Position numbers and translations under genes: made by a program
Notes under the pieces: generated by a model
What the model was told of the DNA's origin: nothing
Databases searched by the model: none
The model's input: only the letters and a program-made list of their open reading frames with translations
Shown here: in pieces, positions 46,224 to 53,715 of the stretch
How positions within the stretch are numbered: position 1 is the stretch's first letter
Layout of the letters: each line of letters opens with the position of its first letter
Assembly: GCF_001921215.1 (NCBI RefSeq)
Contig: NZ_MSIF01000001.1
Location: 930,001-994,000, forward strand
DNA length: 64,000 nt
Origin: Actinophytocola xinjiangensis
GTDB taxonomy: Bacteria > Actinomycetota > Actinomycetes > Mycobacteriales > Pseudonocardiaceae
Reading direction: 5' to 3'

Positions 46224-46610
46224 ATGACCACCACTCGGAGCACGGCCGACACGATCGCTCGCTTCAACCGGGCGTTCCAGGAACGGGATGCCACCCTCCT
46301 CATGGACCTGATCGCCCCCGACTGCGTCATGGAGAGCGTCCAGCCGGCTCCCAACGGCACCCGCTACGAGGGCTATGACGCTTCGTTCGGCTCGTGGAAG
46401 GCGCTCATCGACGACACCGCCAGCCACTTCGAGGTCGAGGACGTCCACTCCGGTGACGGGTGGGCGCTCATCCGCTGGCGCTACGTGTGGGGTCCCGGCG
46501 TCGACGACTCCGTCCGTGGCGTGAACGTCATGCGGGTCGTCGACGGCAGGATCGTCGAGGCCGCCGGCTATTCGAAGACCGCGCCGGTCGTCGCCGCCCT
46601 GGGCAGCTGA
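46224..46610 (+). CDS. SnoaL/NTF2-like protein
   Basis: 128 residues from the ATG at 46224. The NTF2-like pattern is MTTTRSTADTIARFNRAFQERDATLLMDLIAPDCVME, SFGSWKALIDDTASHFEVEDV and VRGVNVMRVVDGRIVEAAGYSK. It is small and cytoplasmic, a ligand-binding or cyclase/isomerase-like fold. It is the first gene after a promoter held by two TetR-type sites. The next gene follows after 8 nt, so they form one transcript under the divergent TetR regulator. Confidence 0.88.
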   Translation: MTTTRSTADTIARFNRAFQERDATLLMDLIAPDCVMESVQPAPNGTRYEGYDASFGSWKALIDDTASHFEVEDVHSGDGWALIRWRYVWGPGVDDSVRGVNVMRVVDGRIVEAAGYSKTAPVVAALGS

Positions 46611-46618
46611 CCGTCCCG

Positions 46619-47461
46619 ATGGCCACCATCAACGCCAACGAGGTCGCCCTGGGCATCGAGTCCTTCGGTGACGACGACGCACCACTTGTTCTGCTCGTGG
46701 GCGGAACGACGATGCTCTCCTGGCCCGACGCGCTGTGCGAACGCCTCGCCACCCACGGACGTCGCGTGGTGCGCTACGACCTGCGGGACAGCGGCGAGTC
46801 GACGACGGTGGACCCGGCAGCGCCCACCTACACCCTGCGCGACCTCGCCGCGGACGCCGTGGCCCTCGTCGACGCACTCGGCGGCGTGCCCGCGCACCTC
46901 GCCGGGATCGGTGTCGGTGGGATGGTCGCCCAAGTCGCCGCGCTCGACCATCCCGCCGCGTTCTCGGCGCTCACCCTGGTCGGCACGCGCGCGGTCGCGC
47001 CCGGCAAGCCCGACGCCGACCTCCCCGACCACGACCCGACGATGATGAAACGCCTGTTCGCGCATCCGATGCCGGACTGGACCGACCGCGCGGCAGTGGC
47101 GGAGTTCGCCGCCACCCGCGCGGAGATCCGCGGCGACGATCCCGTCGCCGCACGCGCGATCGCCGCGCGCATCTGGGACCGCACACCCGGCACCGCGCCC
47201 GCGACCCAGCTGGCCAACCAGCTCAACATGGTCTTCGCCAGGCTCAACTGCGCACCCCGCTGGCGCGAACGCCTACCCGAGATCGAGATCCCCACGCTCG
47301 TCGTTCACGGCCGCCGGGACCCGTTCTTCCCCGTCGGCAACGGCGCGGCGATCGCGCGCGAGATCTCCGGAGCACGGCTGCTCGTCCTTGAGGAAGCGTC
47401 CACCGCGATCCCCGATGCCGCGGCCGGCGAGGTCGCCGAGGCAATGGTCACGGTGGGGTAG
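46619..47461 (+). CDS. Alpha/beta-hydrolase homologue lacking catalytic Ser and His
   Basis: 280 residues from the ATG at 46619. The alpha/beta fold is clear: oxyanion region VLLVGGTTML, a YDLRDSGEST turn, and the DPFFP segment with D234 in HGRRDPFFP. However, the nucleophile elbow reads GIGVGG (G98 where a Ser is expected in GxSxG). The position of the catalytic His before the IPD end is Thr/Ala (EEASTAIPD, T262). Only the Asp remains, so hydrolysis is unlikely by the usual mechanism. It is probably a ligand-binding or structural homologue. It lies 8 nt after the SnoaL gene in the same TetR-controlled operon. It may be an isomerase- or haloperoxidase-like relative. Confidence 0.82.
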   Translation: MATINANEVALGIESFGDDDAPLVLLVGGTTMLSWPDALCERLATHGRRVVRYDLRDSGESTTVDPAAPTYTLRDLAADAVALVDALGGVPAHLAGIGVGGMVAQVAALDHPAAFSALTLVGTRAVAPGKPDADLPDHDPTMMKRLFAHPMPDWTDRAAVAEFAATRAEIRGDDPVAARAIAARIWDRTPGTAPATQLANQLNMVFARLNCAPRWRERLPEIEIPTLVVHGRRDPFFPVGNGAAIAREISGARLLVLEEASTAIPDAAAGEVAEAMVTVG

Positions 47462-47513
47462 CGGACGGCGCGTGCCGCACGGGAATGGCGATGGGTGGTG
47501 CCCGAGTTGCCGC

Positions 47514-48068
47514 TCAGGGCTGCTCGACAGTCTCCCGCCGTGCCATCTCGGTGAACGCGGCCTCCAGGTAACCGCGTAGTGGGCGGCCGCGCACGGACAG
47601 CAGGTCGGCGAGGAGGACGACGGCGTGCTGGGTGACCGAGGCTGCCGACGGTCGAGGTGGGACGGCGTCCCACGGGTCGTCCGGCTCCGGCGGCCGTTCC
47701 TCCCCGGTGCGGGAGTCCGGCGGGCTGTCCGGATGGATCCCGAGCGCGCCGCTGAGGACGACGACCATCACTCCTGGGTCGACGCCGGGGAACCACGGCG
47801 CCGCCGTCCGGGCACCGCGGCCGATGATCTCGCGGAGGTCGTCGCCGTCCACCCCGTCGGGGAGTACCTCCTCCAGCAGCAGTCGAACGGTGTCGCCGAG
47901 GATGACGCGCGTGTGCTCGGGGTCGGCGAGCAGGAGGCGGTCGCAGGCATCGTCGAACGCGGTGGGGTCGCCGGCCCGCGTGGCCGCGATCGCGTCGGTC
48001 GTGGCCGACGCGATCGCCCGCGCGGCCGGCGGCAGGTCGGCGAGCGTGAGCCGTGGTCCGGGTGCCAT
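47514..48068 (-). CDS. Hypothetical protein
   Basis: 184 residues from the ATG at 48068. It is rich in helices, with a Pro/Glu-rich centre (PPDSRTGEERPPEPDDPWDAVPP), no signal peptide, no membrane helix and no family I can name. The N-terminal half contains LADPEHTRVILGDTVRLLLEEVLP, and a GVMVVVLSGALGI strand follows it. The C-terminal QHAVVLLADLLSVRGRPLRGYLEAAFTEMARR is strongly helical. It sits alone between hydrolase genes on the opposite strand. The codon use is typical for the genome, so the gene is probably real. Confidence 0.55.
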   Translation of the reverse strand: MAPGPRLTLADLPPAARAIASATTDAIAATRAGDPTAFDDACDRLLLADPEHTRVILGDTVRLLLEEVLPDGVDGDDLREIIGRGARTAAPWFPGVDPGVMVVVLSGALGIHPDSPPDSRTGEERPPEPDDPWDAVPPRPSAASVTQHAVVLLADLLSVRGRPLRGYLEAAFTEMARRETVEQP

Positions 48069-48262
48069 GCCAGGAACGCTACCGCCGACCCTGCCCGGCT
48101 CCGGAGGGGGCGGACAGGTGTCCTCCAGCGAGTCCTCGCCCAGTCAACTCGATCCGCGGAGCTGGGCGTCCGGTGTCAGCTCGTGGCGAAACCGCTCGCC
48201 GGTGGCGCGGTGGAGGTCGATGATCAGCGGGAACGCCTGCGCTGCCTACCGAGGGGACACCT

Positions 48263-49069
48263 GTGACCGAGCCGGTACCGACGATCGAGACCGGGGTCGC
48301 TGCCGGCGTGCCCTACGTGCTGCGTGGCCCGTCGACCCCGGGGTCGGACGCGCCGGCGGTTGTCGCATGGCACCTGCTTGACGCGCCCCGTACCCCGGAG
48401 GCGTTCGCGGCCGCGCTTCCGCTCGCGGGGTTTGACGGGTGGCGGGTCTATCTGGGTCTGCCGATGTCCGGTGCGCGGTCGCTCCAGCCCGAGGAGATCG
48501 CGCGCCGTGTCGTGGCTGACCCGTTCCTGGAGGTACACGATCCGCTGAACACCCAGGCTGTCGCCGAGTTCCCCGCGGCCTGGGACCACCTGCGCGCGGT
48601 CCACGGTGTCGGGTCGGGGCCGGTCGGGTTGCTGGGCGGCTCGGCGGGCGGCGGTGTGGCTGGTGCGGTGGCTCTGTCGGGCGCCGTCGACGTCGCCGCT
48701 CTGGTGCTGGTCAACGCCCTGGTCAGCGCACGGGCCGCGCAGCCGATCCTGGAGCAGCTGCTGGGCCGGCCCTACACGTGGTCACCGGCCGCCGAGACAG
48801 CGGCCGACCGGATGGACCTGGTGGCCCGCGCGCCCGAGTTCGGCGACACGCCCGTCCGTCTGATCGTCGGCGCCGACGACCATCCCGACGCGATCATCGC
48901 GCCCGCACGCGAACTCGCCGCCGCTCTCCCGGCCGGTGACCTGGTCGAGATCCCCGGGCTCGCCCACCCGCTCGCCGACGAGCCCGGCCTCGCGCCCGCA
49001 CCCCAGTGGGAACTCACACGCGAGGTCGACCGCCTCGCGAGCGAGTGGCTCACACGCCACCTGGCCTGA
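48263..49069 (+). CDS. Alpha/beta hydrolase of the dienelactone/prolyl-oligopeptidase type
   Basis: 268 residues from a GTG at 48263 with GAGGGG upstream. The catalytic triad is intact: GGSAGG with the nucleophile Ser near residue 133, the acid in VGADDHPD, and the His in PGLAHPLAD near the C-terminus. It is cytoplasmic, as no signal is visible. The family covers lactonases, esterases and peptidases, so the substrate cannot be named. It has a spacer of nearly 200 nt before it, in which I see no clear promoter. Confidence 0.8.
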   Translation: MTEPVPTIETGVAAGVPYVLRGPSTPGSDAPAVVAWHLLDAPRTPEAFAAALPLAGFDGWRVYLGLPMSGARSLQPEEIARRVVADPFLEVHDPLNTQAVAEFPAAWDHLRAVHGVGSGPVGLLGGSAGGGVAGAVALSGAVDVAALVLVNALVSARAAQPILEQLLGRPYTWSPAAETAADRMDLVARAPEFGDTPVRLIVGADDHPDAIIAPARELAAALPAGDLVEIPGLAHPLADEPGLAPAPQWELTREVDRLASEWLTRHLA

Positions 49070-49184
49070 CAACCGCTCAGGCCGCGCGAAGGCGACATCG
49101 GTGTGTGCCGCGACAGAGCAGGGAGGAGGGTCCTCCAGGCGCGGGTCGCTGGCTTTCGCGGGCCGTTTCTCCGGGCTGTGCGCC

Positions 49185-50441
49185 TCACGGGGCCGTGGCG
49201 AGGTGTTCCGGCCGGGGGAGGGTGCGCATCCGTCGGGTGAGGGTCGGGATCGCCGCGGCGGTGGACAGCACACCCATCGCCGCGAAGACCCAGGTCGCGC
49301 CGGCCAGATCGAAGATCAGGCCGACGCCCAGGATCCCCAACGGCGTGGAGAACAGGGAGACGAACATCGCCAGGCCGAGGACCCTGCCCTGCAGCCAGTC
49401 GGGGATCAGGACCGCGACATAGGCGTAGAACAGGGCGTTCACCGCCGGCGCCCGGGCGAACACACACGCCACGACCACGCCCAGCGTCACGGTGCCGGGC
49501 AGCACCATCAGCGCGACCGTGGCGGCCGGGCCGAGCCACGCCGCGATCGCGAACACCGCCGAGGGACTGAGCCGGCGGACCACCCAGGACGCGACCAACG
49601 CGCCGGCCAGGCCACCCGCGCCCGCGATCGCGAGCATCACGCCGATCGTGGGTTCGGTCGCGCCCCGGTCCCTGGCGGTGGCGATCAGCGCGATGAACGT
49701 GCCGGTGTGGTTGAACGCCATGTTCGACCCGACCACCCACAGCAGCCACAGGAAGATGATCGGTTGTGCCCGGATGGCACGGTAGCCCGCCAGCGCGTTG
49801 CCCGACTCGTCGTGCCCGCGGACGGTTCGGGCCTGCTGCATCGGGCGGGTGACGAACAGCAGCGCCACGGTGGACAGCACGAACAGGACCGCGCTGGCCA
49901 GGAACGGTACCGCCCGGCCGAGGGCGAACAGGGAACCGCCGATCGGTGAGCCGAGGGTCATGGCGGCGTGCGGCCGGATCTGGTTCTGGGCGGTCGCCCG
50001 GGTCAGTTGGCTCGGCGGCACCAGGTGTTTCACCGCCGCCAGTGCCGCCGGATTCGCGATGCCCACACACACCGCCGAACCGACCGCGGTGACGAAGACG
50101 GTCAGTGTTCCCGCGTGTCCGGTGGCGATGAGCACGCACAGCGCCAGCAGCAGGGCGGCTCGGGTGAGATCACATCCGATCAGCGTGAGCCGCCGGTCGC
50201 GGCGGTCCGCGAGCCACCCGCCCAGAATGGCGGTCAGACCGGCGGCGACCATCTGGGCCGCCCCCACGGTCGCCGAGAACGTGACCGAACCGGTGGTCGC
50301 GAGAATGAGCAGGGGATACGCGACCTCGGTCGCTTCCTTGCTGACCGAGGAAAGGAACTGGTTGATCCAGAGTGATTGGAAGTCGCGGTTTCGGAGCAAT
50401 GTGACATCGCGTTCGGAAATGCCTCGAAGGTTGTTCGACAT
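49185..50441 (-). CDS. MFS exporter, EntS-like
   Basis: 418 residues, twelve hydrophobic segments. The loop between segments 2 and 3 reads DRRDRRLTLIGCD, and a second MFS loop follows half way. It resembles the EntS/enterobactin exporter branch of DHA3-type transporters. It starts 6 nt after the ferredoxin gene (stop at 50448, ATG at 50441) and is part of the left flank of the NRPS/PKS cluster, so it may export the product or a precursor. The substrate is not predictable from the sequence. Confidence 0.88.
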   Translation of the reverse strand: MSNNLRGISERDVTLLRNRDFQSLWINQFLSSVSKEATEVAYPLLILATTGSVTFSATVGAAQMVAAGLTAILGGWLADRRDRRLTLIGCDLTRAALLLALCVLIATGHAGTLTVFVTAVGSAVCVGIANPAALAAVKHLVPPSQLTRATAQNQIRPHAAMTLGSPIGGSLFALGRAVPFLASAVLFVLSTVALLFVTRPMQQARTVRGHDESGNALAGYRAIRAQPIIFLWLLWVVGSNMAFNHTGTFIALIATARDRGATEPTIGVMLAIAGAGGLAGALVASWVVRRLSPSAVFAIAAWLGPAATVALMVLPGTVTLGVVVACVFARAPAVNALFYAYVAVLIPDWLQGRVLGLAMFVSLFSTPLGILGVGLIFDLAGATWVFAAMGVLSTAAAIPTLTRRMRTLPRPEHLATAP

Positions 50442-50447
50442 GAATTA

Positions 50448-50675
50448 TCAGTCGACTGGCGCGACAACTGATCTGGTAGCCGCGTCGCGTACGAGTATTG
50501 CCTCGGCGGGGCAGATCTCGGCGGCCTCGGCGACGGTCGCCGTGGGGTCGATCATGTCCGACACCGGCCGGGAGCGACCGGCGGTGAGCCGAAAATGTTC
50601 CGGTGCCAGGCCGGTACACAGCCCTGAACCCAGACATTTATCACTTACTTCCACCTGCCAGTGATCATTGTTCAT
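50448..50675 (-). CDS. 3Fe-4S-type ferredoxin
   Basis: 75 residues. The start WQVEVSDKCLGSGLC, with Cys14 and Cys20, and ICPAEAI, with the last Cys, give the CxxxxxC plus CP pattern of small P450-partner ferredoxins. It probably carries one [3Fe-4S] cluster in the cytoplasm. It usually serves a P450 or other monooxygenase, and the nearest P450 in this window lies 22 kb away at 27117. The partner may instead lie beyond the right edge, inside the biosynthetic cluster. It is co-transcribed with the MFS exporter. Confidence 0.9.
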   Translation of the reverse strand: MNNDHWQVEVSDKCLGSGLCTGLAPEHFRLTAGRSRPVSDMIDPTATVAEAAEICPAEAILVRDAATRSVVAPVD

Positions 50676-50724
50676 GGCTGCCCCAGACTCTCCGTTGGCA
50701 TCTATTGACCAACTAATAGCACAT

Positions 50725-50764
50725 CGAGGGGTGTCTTGACACCTCGTGACCTCATTGCTAACGT
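50725..50764 (+). promoter_or_regulatory. SARP gene promoter with inverted repeat
   Basis: TTGACA (50736-50741), 17 nt, TAACGT (50759-50764), a strong consensus promoter in an AT-rich patch. CGAGG, GG, TGTC (50725-50735) and GACACCTCG (50738-50746) form an imperfect inverted repeat overlapping the -35 box, possibly the binding site of an autoregulator. Confidence 0.72.
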
Positions 50765-50848
50765 GGTCGACGGTCAGCCATGAATGCTGGACCGCTGGGG
50801 AGTGAATTATTTTCGGCGATGTGCCGCGCCGTCGAAACTGGGGTTTTA

Positions 50849-52702
50849 GTGGTAGCTGATATAGGTGTTCTCGGAACTGTGCGCATTTCCGGCGACCGGG
50901 GTGAGACCGACCTGACCGGTCGGCTTCCCGGCTCGGTCCTGCGCGTCCTCGCGCTGCTGGCCGACACCGTCGTGCCGGTCGACCAACTGCTCGCGGGTAT
51001 CTACGTCGGGGCGCCGCCACCCACGGCGGCCGCTCAGCTCCAGGCGCACATCTCCCGGCTGCGCAAGGCCCTCGGGCCCAGTCGGTCGGTGCTGGAGACG
51101 GTCGGCAGAGGCTACCGGCTACGCCCGGTGCCCGGGCTCGCCGCGATCGACGTGGTCGACTTCCGCACCCTGTGCGAGGAGGGCTTTGCCGCCAGCCAGC
51201 GTGGCGAGGCCGCGGTCGCGGTGCTCTGCCTGCAGCGCGCCCTGGCCAAATGGGGCGATCTGTCCCTCCCCGACCCTGTCGCCGCGGGTGCCGACGTGCC
51301 CTGCAACCGGCTCTGCCAACTGCGGACGCTCGCGCTGGAAACCCTCGCCGAGGAACAGGCCCTGCTCGGCGAGCCCACCCAGGCGTTGCCGGATCTGGCC
51401 GAGGCCGCGACCGCCGATCCCAGCGACGAGCGGCTGCGGCGCTCGCTGATCCTCGCGCACTACCGCGCCGGTCAGCAGAGTCAGGCGCTGCGCGAGTACG
51501 AAGACCTGCGCCGTACCCTCGACGCGGAACTTGGCGTCGACCCGGTGCCCGCGCTGCAACGACTTCAGCAGCAGATCCTCCGGCACGATCCCGCGCTGCT
51601 GGCCGTCGCTCCGGCGGAGGACGTGCGCGTGGAGGTGCCCAGACAGCTGCCGCCAGGACAGACCGGCCTGGTCGACCGACGAACCCTGTTCGCCGAGGTC
51701 CGCAACGTGCTCACGACGCAGGCCGGGTGCGACGACGGCCGCCACGCCCGTGTCGTCGTGCTGACCGGCCCCGGTGGATTCGGCAAGACCACGGTGGCCG
51801 AGCGGATCGCCCACGAACTGGCCGACAGCCACCCGGATGGGCACCTGGTGGCCGACCTCGGTGGCCGCACCGGGCATCCCGTTCCGCCGGAGCGGGTCCT
51901 CGCGCGGTTCCTGACCGACCTCGGAGTGCCGGCCGAGGACGTCCCGCCGGGGCTGGAGGCCCGGGCGGCGCGGTTCCGCTCTCGCACCTCGGGCCGCCGG
52001 CTGCTGTTCCTGCTCGACGACGCGGCGGCCTCCGCGCAGGTGACCTGCCTGCTGCCCGCGGCGGCGACCTGCACGGTGCTGATCACCTCGCGCAGGCGTC
52101 TGACCGATCTGCGGCTCGTCGCCGCCCACGTCTGCGTCGGGCCGATGGACCACGACGAGGGCGTGACGCTGCTCGCCGGGCGCGTCGGCGCGCCGAGGCT
52201 CGCCGCCGAGCCCGAACCGGCGCGGACACTCGTGCGCCTGTGCGGGGGGTCCCCGCTCGCGCTGGACACCGTCGGTCGGCGCATGGCCGACCGACGGCAC
52301 TGGCGCGTGGCGCACGTGACCACCCGGTTGCGCGCCACCGGGACCCGGCTCGATTTCCTGGAGATCGACGGACGAGGCGTGCGCGACGTGTTCTGGGTCG
52401 CCTACCGGGGACTGGACGCCGCCGCGCGGTCGTTCTTCCACACGATCTGCCTGGCCGATCGCTCCGACCTCACGGTCCAGGACGCGGCGGCGCTGGCCGG
52501 CCTGCCGCAGGCGAACGCCCACGACCTGCTGGAACGGCTGGTGGACGCGCACCTGCTGGTCGCGGACGGGCCCAGCGCCGACCACTACCGATGCGATCCG
52601 CTGGCCACCGCGTTCGGCTACGAGCGCGGAGCCTCGGCCAACTCTCCCGGCGACGACCCCCGGCTGGCCGGGATCAGATCGGTCCATTCCCGGGCCACAT
52701 AG
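50849..52702 (+). CDS. AfsR/SARP-family transcriptional activator
   Basis: About 617 residues from a GTG at 50849 with GGGG upstream. In-frame ATGs at 50780 and 50819 are possible (see finding). The N-terminal OmpR-like winged helix of SARPs (VLGTVRISGDRGETDLTGRLPGSVLRVLALLADTVVPVDQLLAGIYVG) is followed by the BTAD helical domain (about 95-245). An NB-ARC/STAND part then has Walker A TGPGGFGKTTVA and LLFLLDDAA. The AfsR C-terminal TPR array is missing, so it is a medium-length SARP-NB-ARC protein. Such proteins recruit RNA polymerase to cluster promoters. It is the likely activator of the NRPS/PKS genes to its right. Its 3' end overlaps the convergent MbtH gene by 85 nt. Confidence 0.93.
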   Translation: MVADIGVLGTVRISGDRGETDLTGRLPGSVLRVLALLADTVVPVDQLLAGIYVGAPPPTAAAQLQAHISRLRKALGPSRSVLETVGRGYRLRPVPGLAAIDVVDFRTLCEEGFAASQRGEAAVAVLCLQRALAKWGDLSLPDPVAAGADVPCNRLCQLRTLALETLAEEQALLGEPTQALPDLAEAATADPSDERLRRSLILAHYRAGQQSQALREYEDLRRTLDAELGVDPVPALQRLQQQILRHDPALLAVAPAEDVRVEVPRQLPPGQTGLVDRRTLFAEVRNVLTTQAGCDDGRHARVVVLTGPGGFGKTTVAERIAHELADSHPDGHLVADLGGRTGHPVPPERVLARFLTDLGVPAEDVPPGLEARAARFRSRTSGRRLLFLLDDAAASAQVTCLLPAAATCTVLITSRRRLTDLRLVAAHVCVGPMDHDEGVTLLAGRVGAPRLAAEPEPARTLVRLCGGSPLALDTVGRRMADRRHWRVAHVTTRLRATGTRLDFLEIDGRGVRDVFWVAYRGLDAAARSFFHTICLADRSDLTVQDAAALAGLPQANAHDLLERLVDAHLLVADGPSADHYRCDPLATAFGYERGASANSPGDDPRLAGIRSVHSRAT

Positions 52703-52842
52703 TCCAGGCACTCCTGCCGCCCGCCTGCCCACACCGTCGACCAGCCGGCGGGAACGTCCACGACCGCCGGCCACAGGGAGAACTGTCCGTCGTCGTTCCG
52801 CAGCGCGAGAAAATGACCGTCGGGATCGTCCAGAACATTCAT
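52618..52842 (-). CDS. MbtH-family protein
   Basis: 74 residues. The MbtH signatures are present: FSLWPAVVDVPAGW with the Trp pair, and ECLDYVAREWTDLIPAS replacing the usual CLdYIxxxWtDmRPxSL. The start is fixed by AAGGA 8 nt before the ATG at 52842. MbtH proteins bind the A domains of NRPSs and make them soluble or active, so it should serve the NRPSs of this cluster. The gene follows the SDR gene by 28 nt, and its last 85 nt overlap the end of the SARP gene on the other strand. Confidence 0.95.
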   Translation of the reverse strand: MNVLDDPDGHFLALRNDDGQFSLWPAVVDVPAGWSTVWAGGRQECLDYVAREWTDLIPASRGSSPGELAEAPRS

Positions 52843-52870
52843 GAGAATTCCTTCGTCGTCGTCGTGGGAG

Positions 52871-53572
52871 TTACAGCGGGGACGGCTGTGGGCGAATTGT
52901 CATGGTGTTCACGTCCACGCCGTGCGGCTGGTTGATCGCGAACACGATCGCTTCCGCGATGTTCTCCACCGGCATGATCGCGCGATCCGGCGGGCCGCCG
53001 CCGGCGTCGAAGAAATTGGTCATGGTGGCGCCGGGGTTGATCAGGGTGACGCCGACACCGTCGTCGGTCACCGCCCGCCGCGTGTTCTCCGCCATCCCCG
53101 TCACGGCCCACTTCGTCGCGCCGTAGATGTTGCCGGGGCTGTGCACCACGCCGGCGACCGAGCCGACCAGCACGATTCGGCCCCTGGTCCGCTTGAGGGC
53201 GGCCAGCGCGGCCCTGATGAGCAGGGCGGGTCCGAGCACGTTGGTGAGCACCATGTCCCGCCAGCCGTCCGGATCGCCGGTCATGATGTCGTCGAAGGTC
53301 GCGTAGCCCGCGTTGGCGACCGCGGTGTCGAGCCGGCCGAACCGCTCGACCGTGGTGGCGACCGCGGCGGACACCGCGTCCCAGTCAGCGGCGTCGCCGG
53401 GCAGCGTCAGCAGTTCGGCCGGATTTCCGACGGAGGCCGCGAAGTCGTCGAGTCGCTGCTTGCCCCGACCGGTCACGGTCACCCGGAATCCCTGCCTCAG
53501 CAGGCTTTTCGCCGTCGCCGCACCCACCCCGCTGCCGCCACCGGTGATCAGGGCCACGGGTGAATCGGACAT
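52871..53572 (-). CDS. Short-chain dehydrogenase/reductase
   Basis: 233 residues from the ATG at 53572, with GGGGAG upstream. The classical SDR pattern is complete: cofactor motif TGGGSGVGAATA, NAG (VANAGYATF), catalytic Ser in LVGSVAG and YGATK with Tyr-x-x-x-Lys, then the PG motif. The substrate is unknown. In this setting it may reduce a keto or hydroxyl group of the product or form a building block. It is the first gene of the SDR-MbtH operon, which diverges from the NRPS gene. A probable -10 (TATACT at 53611-53616 read on the minus strand) lies upstream. Confidence 0.92.
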   Translation of the reverse strand: MSDSPVALITGGGSGVGAATAKSLLRQGFRVTVTGRGKQRLDDFAASVGNPAELLTLPGDAADWDAVSAAVATTVERFGRLDTAVANAGYATFDDIMTGDPDGWRDMVLTNVLGPALLIRAALAALKRTRGRIVLVGSVAGVVHSPGNIYGATKWAVTGMAENTRRAVTDDGVGVTLINPGATMTNFFDAGGGPPDRAIMPVENIAEAIVFAINQPHGVDVNTMTIRPQPSPL

Positions 53573-53715
53573 TCTGCTGCTCCCCACTGTGGTTTGTCAG
53601 GTCGGCCCGCAGTATAACGAAGCAGCGTCATATCGGCGTCATAGGATGATCATAGGACGGCCTCTTAATGTGTCATCGATGATGTCCTGACCGACCTCGT
53701 GGTTGGTATGCCGAA
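53573..53715. promoter_or_regulatory. Divergent SDR/NRPS spacer
   Basis: 143 nt, locally AT-rich. It contains the palindrome TCATCGATGA (53673-53682), the palindrome ATGATCAT, repeats of ATAGGA, and TATACT (minus strand, 53611-53616) as a possible -10 for the SDR gene. It is a natural site for the cluster activator but no SARP direct repeats were clearly seen. Confidence 0.45.
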
